Notes under the pieces: generated by a model
Databases searched by the model: none
What the model saw: only the letters and a program-made list of their open reading frames with translations
What the model was told of the DNA's origin: nothing
In this document: positions 34,801 through 43,477 of the stretch, one piece after another
How the letters are laid out: each line of letters begins with the position of its first letter
How positions within the stretch are numbered: the first letter of the stretch is position 1
Translations under genes and position numbers: made by a program
Assembly: GCA_030248135.1 (NCBI GenBank)
Contig: JASANC010003348.1
Coordinates: 1 to 64,000 of the forward strand
Direction: 5' to 3'
DNA length: 64,000 bases
From: Theristus sp. LFF4_11
Lineage: Eukaryota; Nematoda; Chromadorea; Monhysterida; Xyalidae

Positions 34801-37800
34801 CGCATGCCAATTTGTACCAATAACCGCTTTTTGGTTGAATCTGCTTGTCAGTTTCTGCCAATACCGCCCTGTTCTAGGGATGACTCGATTTCCAGAAAAT
34901 GGTGTTACCAGTACCACGAGGCAAAAACTGTACAACGTACACTTTTTAATCCAGACACGCTTTATTTTGTATCCGACACGTGCTAAAATTTCAAAGAAAG
35001 ATACTTTTATCCTCCTGAATAATAAAAGTGATGTTTTTCACCTTTGTCACCTGAACCAGGAGTTCCGCACAGATTACACGACTTTCGGCAGGCCTGTGCG
35101 AACTGTGGGTCTTGGCAAGAATTTCCATTACCGGCAACCAGTAGGCACACCACCGGGTCTTCATCGACACACTGCTGAAAAATTGCTTTTGTTTTGAAAG
35201 CAATCAAACCAAAGCAATGTTACAGCATATTTCGGTATTTAGTTATGTACAATATAATTTCTTAAAAATGCCCGAAGAGCATAAAAAGCCAAATCATATT
35301 TTGGGTTGTGATGGTAGAAAAGGTTGACAGAAGGTTTTTTCATGATAATGTCTTTATAAAAATTGTGGGGTCAAAAATGGGTGGAAAACGGAAATAATAT
35401 CAGCGCCTGGCCCCTGGACAATGACAAAATGTAATGATATGGCGCAAATATTATTTCTGCGTTTTCGCCCATTTTTGACTTTACAATTTTTATAACAAGT
35501 TCGGAAAAATGCCCGAAGGGCATGAAAAAGACCAAATATTATTTCAGAATGACACAGATAGAAAAGTGTGACACAAGGATTGTCACAAGATCAAACATTT
35601 TATGAAACGTGTGTGAACTGGAAAGTTACAAACTGAAATAATATTTACGCCAATATCTTTTTTGTCATTCTTAAGGAAGGCACAATCTCTGTACGAATTT
35701 TATTTCACTTCATTTGATGCTGCAAAAAAATAATTTGCTGCTGTGAACATATACCTACTCTTTTTATTTGTGAATACTGTATCAAATGAATTGCTTAATA
35801 TGGTGTCTGCGGGCTGAACCCTTTTACGGTCAGTGTGGTCACAACCGGAGCCCACTGCCTTGAAATGACAAAAATAGATTGACGTAAATATTATTTCAGT
35901 TTGTAACTTTCCAGTTCACACACGTTTCATAAAATGTTTGATCTTGTGAAAATCCTTGTGTCACACTTTTCTATCTGTGTCATTCTGAAATAATATTTGG
36001 TCTTTTTCAGGCCCTTCGGGCATTTTTCCGAACTTGTCTTTTTCTTTTATATCTCAAAGAGTTTATAGGGTTTTAGCCTATCAGACGCAGCATAGTCGAC
36101 TACATTGGTTTCTGTTGCATTTGTACTCAGAGCAAGGATTTTTAGGAGCAAACCCTTCCGTAGACCCTTTTCAACCCAGGCACGGGTTAATATCAGTTTT
36201 TCGCTATTTTGCACCTAAACTATAGCCTATCAGACGCAGTATAGTTGACTACAATGGTTTCCGTTGCATTTGTAATCAGAACAACGTTTTTTAAGAGGAA
36301 ACCCTTCACGGGGACCCTTTTCAACCCAGGCACGGGTTAATATCCGCTTTTTGTTATTTGGCACCTAACCTATAGCCTATCACACGCAGCACAGTCGATT
36401 ACATGGATACCGTGGAATTTGAAATCAGAACAACGTTTTTTAAGAGTAAACCCTTTACGGGACCCTTTTCAACCCAGGCACGGGTTAATATCCGCTTTTT
36501 GTTATTTGGCACCTAAACTATAGCCTATCAGACGCAGCACAGTCGATTACATGGATACCGTGGAATTTGAAATCAGAACAACGTTTTTTAGGAGTAAACC
36601 CTTTACGGGGACCGTTTTCAACCCAGGCACGGGTTAATATCAGCTTTTTGCTATTTGGCACCTAAATTATAGCCTATCAGACGCAGCATAGACGATTACA
36701 TGGATACCGTGGAATTTGAAATCAGAACAACGTTTTTTAGAAGGAAACCTTTTACGGGGACCCTTTTCAACCCAGGCACGGGTTAATATCAGCTTTTTGC
36801 TATTTGGCACCTAAACTATAGCCTATCAGACGCAGCATGGTCGATTACATGGATACCGTGGAATATGAAATTAGAACAACGATTTTTAACAGGAAACCCT
36901 TCACGGGGACCTTTTTATACCCGGCACGGGTAAAAACAGTTTTTTTCACAATTCGGTACTTAGCCTATCAGACGCAGCATGGTCGATTACATCGGATACC
37001 GTACAATTTGGAATTCGAATTTGAACACAAGTTTAGATTTTTTGTGGACACCGAAACGGTCGACAACAACGACAACGACAACAAAAACAACCTGAATTTT
37101 TTTTCGGTTTTTTTGTTCTGTAAAATCGCAGAAGCAACCGATGTTTCATTTTTTGGTTTGGATGGATAGGGTATCGGGCCACCTTAGCACAGCAAATAGA
37201 ATTTCTTGGTTTAGTCATTTGTCATGAATGTTGTGGTCGATTGAAATTTCAAAATATTCGCAATGAGCTTTCTGAAATAATATCATGCCCATTCGCGAGC
37301 GAAGCGCTAGCGGAGCGGACAGCGGATGCAGGCATAATATGGCCCATCTGTCGTTCGCGCTAAAATTCCAAACTTTCTGTGCCTCGCATTGTGAACATAA
37401 AAGGAGCTGAGAATTTTTTCTCCTGCACACAGGTGGATAATCCATAGGTAAGCTGTCTGCAGGAGAAATTTTTTCGTGGTGACCTTCTGCACACGCTGTG
37501 TGCGCAAAACATCGATTCTGAATAAGCTGTTACTTATTCTTCTCCCCCCCTTTTTTTCGGCCATGTCATAAAATGTGTACGCAGTTTCAGTGATATAAAG
37601 AAAATTCTGACTATTATGAGAAAAACATTTTCTAGGGTAAAAATCTTTGGGATTTTCAAATTTCGCATTCATTTTTTTCTCCGATGCTTCCCAAGGCTTT
37701 AAATTTAGCTTGTTTGTACAAAATTACGAAAAATGCTTATTTTGACGTGTATTTGCGATTTCTGCGCGTGAAACAAACCGTTATTTGACAAATAAAACAA

Positions 37801-40800
37801 TTTCTAGGGGTAACCAACAACGGAGAGTTTGAATTTGATGTTTATTTTTGAAAAAATCAAAGGAATAGTTGTTAAATAACCAAAGTCGTGACGATTTCGG
37901 GCAAATCGGCCGTGGAAATTGGCGAAATCGGTTCAAAAACAAAAAATGAGAAAGTGGTGTATTCCGGGGTAATTCAATGCGCTGATCACGGATTTCGGGT
38001 TAGTTTTTTTATGTGAGCAACTGTATATACTGAATCGTGACGATTTCGGGCGAATCGGCCGTGGAAATTGGCGAAATTGGCCCAAAAACAAAAAAATGAG
38101 AAAACGGTGTTTTCCAGGATAATTCAATGCGCTTATTACGGATTTTGTGTTAGTTTTTTCATGTGAGCAACTCTAGATACTGAATCGTGACGATTTCGGG
38201 CGAATCGGCCGTGGAAATTGGCGAAATCGGTCCAGAAACGAAAAACAAGAAAAGGGTGTTTCCTAGCGTAATTCAATGCGGCGATCACGGATTTTGGGTT
38301 AGTTTTTTTATGTGAGCAACTCTAGATGCTGAATCGTGACGATTTCGGGCGAATCGGGCGTGGAAATTAGCGAAATCGGTCCAAAAACAAAAAATAGGAA
38401 AATTGTCTAGTCCATAAAAATTCAATGCGCTAATTACGAATTTTGGGTTAGTTTTTTATGTGAGCAACTCTAGATACTGAATCGTGACGATTTCGGGCGA
38501 ATCGGCCGTGGAAATTGGCGAAATCGGTCCAGAAACGAAAAACTAGAAAAGGGTGTTTTCCAGGGTAATTCAATGCACTGATCACGGATTTTGGGTTAGT
38601 TTTTTATGTGAACAACTCCAGCTACTGAATCGTGACGATTTCGGGCGAATCGGCCGTGGAAATTGGCGAAATCGGCCCAGAAACGAAAAACAAGAAAAAG
38701 TTGTTTTCCAGGGTAATTCAATGCGCTGATCACGGGTTTTGGATTAGTTTTTTTATGTGAGCAATTCTAGATACCGAATCGTGTCGATTTCGGGTCAATC
38801 GGCCGTGGAAATTGGCGAAATCGGTCCAGAAATGAAAAACAAGAAAATTGTGTTGTCCAGGGTAATTCATTGCGCCGATCACGGCTTTTGGGTCAGTTTT
38901 CTTATGTGAGCAATTCTAGGTACTGAACCGTGAGGATTTCGGGCGAATCGGCCGTAGAAATAGCATAGGCGAAATCGGCCCAAAAACGAAAAATGAAAAC
39001 CTGAGTTCTCCGGGGTTTAGAAGAATGTGTGACCAACGAATTGTGAATTTGGTCCGACCTTCGCGGCTTATGTAAAAGTCAGAATATTATCTAAAAATGC
39101 GGGAGACGCATATAAAAGGAGGAATATGGCTTTGTGTAAGCAGTGAGAGACTTGGCTCGACAACTCTTTTCAAGTCTCTGATGTGGTACACACGGATACA
39201 AGTACATAAGAGCCATATTTTTGCGCCGTTTATTCACTACCGTATTACCTCTAATAAACCCCCATGGGGGTTTATTTCTTTACCGACTTCTGGGGGTGGG
39301 GGTTTATTTGGGGGGGGGGGTTATTTACAAACAAATTCTAGGGGTGGGGGTTTGTTGAAAATGGCAAGAATACCTTGCATGGCAGGCAAGAAAGTCGCAG
39401 AAACTTCTACTTTTCACTGAGATTTCCTTTTGTAACAGCCTTTTGTAATGAAATTACCACTAACTCATCCCTTTGGGGCCTTTGGTAGCACAATTTCACC
39501 AATGTCACTGCATTCAGCCACTGAATTCGCTAGGTATGTGTTTCAAACAGGTTTCTAATAAACCCCCATGGGGGTTTATTTTGGATGGGGAATTATTTGG
39601 AAACTTGTCGAGGGGGTGGGGGTTTTGTTTTGGGGGGAGTTTAATATGGGGGGGGGTTAATAGAAGTAATACGGTATTTCGGTTGCACATGTACTTTGTA
39701 GACAATTAAAACTTCAACATTTGCGGTATTTCGGGCATTTAGCGACCACTAAAACCACTAAAATAACGATCAGACTTCAGATCGCTGATACTGGTTTGCC
39801 CAGTACAAAGTGTATCGCAGAGGCATTAGGGAACGCAAGGTCTCCTTCTGTGGCAAAGGCAACGACTCACGGGACAGACAGTTTATCCTGCCACTAGAGG
39901 TAAACAGGCTGAAAATCAACGGAAGACAACACCTTTTTGTCACTGATGCTGGTGTGTACACAGCGATGCGTACGTTAGCAACGATAAAACCACATGAAAC
40001 AATGTTTTGCAGTCTCTGATTTTTCTGTTTTTGCACAGAATTTACAGATATTTGATTTACAGAAGTTCTGCACAGAATTTGCACAGAATTTCGCACATGA
40101 TGTGATTGCGGACTAAACTGGAAAGGACAGTTAAAAATAATTTTAAAACTGTTTTACACTTTGTAGTACAACAAACGCGGCGCAAAAATATGGCTCTTAT
40201 GTACTTGTATCCGTGTGTACCACATCAGAGACTTGAAAAGAGTTGTCGAGCCAAGTCTCTCACTGCTTACACAAAGCCATATTCCTCCTTTTATATGCGT
40301 CTCCCGCATTTTTAGATATTGTAATAATAATTGTATAGGACTGCGCTGCCGCGGTCCCGCCGATTCCATTGGTTGTGTGCTTGGCGACGACACGACCCGG
40401 AGAGCTGTGTGGTGCACCAAAAAATCTCACGTTATTTTCAGTCATCGAAGTTGGTTTTCGGCCCTGCGTGTCTATCAGCTCCCAGATTTCCGGTCCCTCG
40501 CGAATCCAGAGCCGTCGATGCTCCAGCGACTGCCTTCGGTACCACGACTCGCGGCAGCAGAATTTATAAAACAGGGTGTACCGCCGGCCTGCGTGCATCG
40601 CGTAAAACTTCTGCTTTTGTATTTCGAAGACGCCCTCGAAATTCGAGATGTTTACGGCTCCGTTCCAGTCGGGCGGGTAGCTTATGCGACGACACGAGTT
40701 CTTTGCGGGACTCGCGAAACAGTTGCAGCAAATTTGGTGCTCTAGTGACGCGCTTGCTGGCAAACTGGAACAGAAACTCGGCATGTCGCCGGTTGCTGCG

Positions 40801-40958
40801 GCTGGAAACACCCTGTTGTCGTAGGGCCCGTCCGGCGGGCCGGTGCCCGTCACCCCGCAGAGTTCGCCAATGATTTGACGTGTCGTGCCGTGTGCGGTCG
40901 TCAACAGAATGGTGAATATTGACAAATGCCGTGTGACCACTGACAGGTGCTTGAGCAT
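28892..40958 (-). CDS. Array gene C: paralogue lacking the first lustrin module
   Basis: The exons (minus) are 40958-40431, 35174-35051, 33464-33420, 30805-30566 and 29064-28892, for about 369 residues. The N-terminal domain is nearly identical to gene B (GELCG, QICCNC, YPPDW, YKFCCRESW), apart from a seven-residue insertion in the signal peptide. ShKT (CVDEDPVVC to CRKSCNLC) is followed by an extra 15-codon Gly/Ser-rich exon (EGSGGSPTV). The Kunitz-like module (YFHPDHYDC, Ala at P1) and the C-terminal lustrin-like module (GEKCADNFCPQ to LAHCC) follow. The first lustrin exon found in A, B, D and E is absent, but phase 1 is conserved so the frame stays open. The introns hold satellites and nested MITEs. 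The 5.3-kb first intron and a MITE close to the ATG leave its expression in doubt. An alternative ShKT donor at 35041 would add three codons. Confidence 0.7.
29380..29555 (+). repeat. GGTTTCGGTTTCGG-type short tandem repeat
   Basis: Repeated CTTCGGTACGGTTTCGG units occur in an intron of gene C. They create an apparent 177-codon frame that is low-complexity and not a gene. Confidence 0.6.
29886..30360 (+). repeat. Dispersed repeat with ~120-bp subrepeats, copy 1
   Basis: It starts GTGTTTCCTCCCACC and contains two rounds of the TTTATTTTGCTATACG...ACTCCGC...CTATGGGGACGG unit. The same block recurs at 32450-33000 in the same orientation and, from 33000 to 33370, in inverted form. It lies in a gene C intron. 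Confidence 0.65.
30813..32366. mobile_element. Long-TIR fold-back element (~1.55 kb)
   Basis: Arms of about 435 bp (30813-31250 and 31928-32366) are close inverted copies. Both contain AAAGCGAAACGGTGTG and, near their inner ends, GTACCGTATTTTT. The roughly 680-bp centre carries no transposase frame. The left arm starts within 10 bp of the gene C Kunitz-like exon, inside its upstream intron. Confidence 0.75.
32450..33370. repeat. Dispersed repeat with ~120-bp subrepeats, copy 2 plus inverted part
   Basis: A direct copy of the block at 29886-30360 carries an extra subrepeat. From about 33000 the same unit appears in reverse orientation (GCGGAGTAATTCATATGGCA), so the whole forms an imperfect inverted repeat. 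Confidence 0.6.
33696..34404. mobile_element. TIR element with CATTTAGCCGTCC ends
   Basis: The left end CCCATTTAGCCGTCC matches the right end GGACGGCTAAATGG in inverse. Subterminal CGTCGACGTTCAGACAGATACG is mirrored near 34290-34310. It has no coding frame and lies in the first large intron region of gene C. Confidence 0.65.
34520..34870 (+). repeat. ~40-bp minisatellite
   Basis: About eight degenerate units of TTGACACCGCATGTCAATTT followed by GTGCCAACACCCGC. Short frames over it are artefacts of the repeat. Confidence 0.75.
35262..36030. mobile_element. MITE pair with ACAAGTTCGGAAAAATGCCC ends
   Basis: A degenerate copy (35262-35495) abuts a well-preserved one (35497-36030). The latter has about 165-bp terminal inverted repeats reading inward from ACAAGTTCGGAAAAATGCCC. 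A related copy is at 40974-41781. No coding capacity. Confidence 0.75.
36071..37010 (+). repeat. Satellite array 1, ~150-bp unit, seven copies
   Basis: The marker CCTATCAGACGCAGCA or a close variant recurs near 36076, 36223, 36374, 36526, 36674, 36824 and 36963, giving a period of about 148-152 bp. Each unit contains CAACCCAGGCACGGGTTAAT. The last unit has diverged. Confidence 0.85.
37870..38995 (+). repeat. Satellite array 2, ~148-bp unit, eight copies
   Basis: The marker CGTGACGATTTCGGGCGAAT recurs near 37886, 38035, 38186, 38335, 38481, 38629, 38779 and 38928, a period of about 146-151 bp. The unit sequence is unrelated to the array at 36071-37010. Confidence 0.85.
39089..40317. mobile_element. 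TIR element with 139-bp near-perfect arms
   Basis: Arms 39089-39227 and 40179-40317 are inverse copies beginning ATCTAAAAATGCGGGAGACG. A smaller G-rich MITE (39238-39676) is inserted in the interior. The right arm lies about 115 bp downstream (in transcription) of the first exon of gene C. A diverged end also occurs in an RBM39 intron at 15057. No transposase is evident. Confidence 0.8.
39238..39676 (+). mobile_element. G-run MITE with TACCGTATTAC ends, copy 1
   Basis: The ends are TACCGTATTACCTCT and AGTAATACGGTA. CCCCCATGGGGGTTTAT hairpins and runs of 5-10 G flank a unique centre (CATTCAGCCACTGAATTCGC). It is nested within the element at 39089-40317. Confidence 0.8.
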
Positions 40959-40973
40959 TTCTTATGTCTTTTT

Positions 40974-41781
40974 TGAACAAGTTCGGAAAATGCCCGAAGG
41001 ACATGAAAAGGCCAAATACTATTTCAGATTGAAATATTATTGCGGCAGATAGAAAAGAATTTTTCAAGACGATGCATTCATAAGAAGTGTCAAAAAATGA
41101 GTAGAAACGTAGAAATAATATTAGCGCCAAGACAATAAATATTGGCGGCATGGCGCAAATATTACCGTATTACCTCTATTAAACCCCCCCCCCAAATTAA
41201 ACCCCGCCCCCCCCCCAAAAATAAACCCCCACCCCCTCGACAAGTTTCCAAATAATCCCCCAAAAAATAAACCCCCATGGGGGTTTATTAGAAACCTGTT
41301 TGAAACACATACCTAGCGAATTCAGTGGCTGAATGCAGTGACATTGGTGAAATTGTGCTACCAAAGGCCCCAAAGGGATGAGTTAGAGAGTTATTGGTAA
41401 TTTCATTACAAAAGGCTGTTACAAAAGGAAATCTCTGTGAAAAGTAGAAGTTTCTGCGACTTTGTTGCCTGCCATGCAAGGTATTTTTGCCATTTTTCAA
41501 CAAACCCCCACCCCTAGAATTTGCTTGTAAATAAACCGCCCCCCCCCAAAATAACCCCCCCCCCCAAAATAAACCCCCACCCCCAGAAGTCGCTGACGAA
41601 ATAAACTCCCACGTGGGTTTATTAGAGGTAATACGGTATTTCCACGTTTCTACCTAATTTTTTGACACTTCTTGTGAATGCATGGTGTTGAAAAACTTTT
41701 GTGTAACACTTTTCTATCTGCCGCAATCTGAAATAACATTAGGCCTTTTTATGCCCTTCGGGCATTTTTCCGAACTTGTAT
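40974..41781. mobile_element. MITE with AAGTTCGGAAAATGCCC ends, 16 bp before gene C ATG
   Basis: Its ends match the element at 35497-36030. It contains the second G-run MITE at 41163-41638. Its left edge is only about 16 bp upstream of the gene C start codon (40958, minus strand), so it must lie in the 5' leader or the promoter. Confidence 0.75.
41163..41638 (-). mobile_element. G-run MITE with TACCGTATTAC ends, copy 2
   Basis: An inverted copy of the element at 39238-39676, here C-rich on the plus strand. It shares the unique CTTGCATGGCAGGC centre. It is nested inside the MITE at 40974-41781. Confidence 0.8.
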
Positions 41782-43477
41782 AAATAATAAAGGGGTTTCG
41801 ATTATGGAACAAAATTGTTTACAAAACCAAGAACTGGCTTTTGCATCCTTAAAAATAAAAACGCGCTTGTTTAACAAACTATTTGAGCAATACGTGTGAT
41901 ATCAGCGCTTTTTGCACAGGTTAGGTTTCTTTTCCTGGAAATTACAACAACATAGTTCAAAATTTTTGCGACACACCAGAACCGCAAAAAAAACTTATTT
42001 TTGAAACGCGTATTGATGAACAAGGGTGGACAAGCGTGTTGATGCGAGCGTGCTGTGTTAGCCATGGGCAACCAATTGCCTTTGAATTTTTTAATGATCC
42101 AAAAAGTTCAGAAGGGAAAATGTCTAGTATTCAGAACTGAAGCAACCTCTTGAGCTGAAACGACGTACAGCAGTGAAAGAGTAGCCGTTTGTTGTGTTAA
42201 AGTTTTAGTTAAAACGGTCAACGCTAACAGCGTAAAGGTTCGTTTATACCTGACGTATGCGTGCCTCCTCGTGCTCGCACACCTTTTTTAGCGCGTTGGC
42301 GGAACTTCGAACATCCAACTTTCGCTCTATTGAAATTCTATTGAAACTCAAAAAAATTTAAGTCCTCTTTCAGTCATTCAACGATTCCGTTCATAACTGA
42401 CTTATATCGCTCTGTTTTCAAAACCTGTTTTCATGGGCAAAGTTGTTTGCCACCAAATCATTTCGTTCGCATTATGGAACATTCAATCGTGTTATTTTAC
42501 ACAGAAACAAGATTGAAATCAGCAAAAAAAGTTCGAAACGCTTCACAAAACGTTTGGTCCAACTGTACAAAAACAGAAATTAGAAATTACTATGCAAAAT
42601 AATACCACAGTTTACAAACAAACGATAGAAGCAAATCGGCGTGAACAAACTTTTTCAATAATACAATGTATTATGAATTTCTTGGGTTCTGCGACTCATT
42701 GCGTTGGCAGACGTCCAAAGGAAACTAGATTTAAGCTACATGTGGCCATTCAAAATAGCCCAAGTGACCCGGGCCTGTTTAGAGAACACGGATCACTTTA
42801 CCAATGAATTCCCGTGTCATACATGCAACTGCTTACCCATCTATGCGCGCATGAGTCTCGGAACCAAAATAAAAGATATATAATAGACAGACAAACATTT
42901 TCAAAATACACACACTCATGGGTAGCCAAGTCACGACAAAGCAAAAAAACTTCAAACTTAGGAACGCTGATGATTGCCCACCCTGCAATGGCCAATGAGC
43001 GTGCTACACAGTAATGACCAGTTCAACAATTCAAAATTGCATCTGCAGGGTGGCGTAGAAATAAATGGCCACAACTTTGAAGCGCCGTGGCGAACCGAGC
43101 AATCAAGTGACTCAATTTCAAAACCCCCAAACGGCTCGTCTGCAGATACTGAGTTGGTCCAAAATATGACAACAAATGGAGTTGTTGAGCTTGTGTTATC
43201 CATACAAGGCATAGTTTGTGTTCTACATTTTCCGAACGCTTTTTGAAAATTCGATTTTTAAATGAAGTAAAAAAAATAAAATTGGTGCTGTAAAATTGCA
43301 ATACAACACTTCACAGTTTTGAAGAAGTTTTACGGCACGGTGCGATTTGCTCATGAGAACCTGTCACACAAACATGATATCATTGAAATAGAACAAACGC
43401 CAAACTGGATTGAATTCTGGATGACCACTATAGTTTGACAAACACTGGTAGGCTTTTATGCGCTTTATTTTTTTGAA
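41782..43477. other. Spacer between array genes B and C
   Basis: It contains a short MITE at 42688-42863. From about 43040 it is homologous to the region downstream of gene C. I see no gene. The gene C promoter presumably lies here, displaced by the MITE at 40974-41781. Confidence 0.45.
42688..42863 (+). mobile_element. Short MITE with CTGCGACTCAATG ends, copy 2
   Basis: It starts TCTGCGACTCATTGCG and ends TGCGCGCATGAGTCTCGG. The interior CACGGATCACTTTACC is shared with copies at 20962 and 47353. Confidence 0.6.

Noticed and set aside
36071..38995. Regular repeats that could suggest a CRISPR array
   Set aside because: The whole ~150-bp unit is repeated with no unique spacers between short repeats; this is satellite DNA in a eukaryotic intron.
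40215..40873. Plus-strand frames of 176 and 180 codons (and their copies near 45640-46136)
   Set aside because: They are shadows of the first exons of genes C and B; both copies shift with the minus-strand coding sequence.
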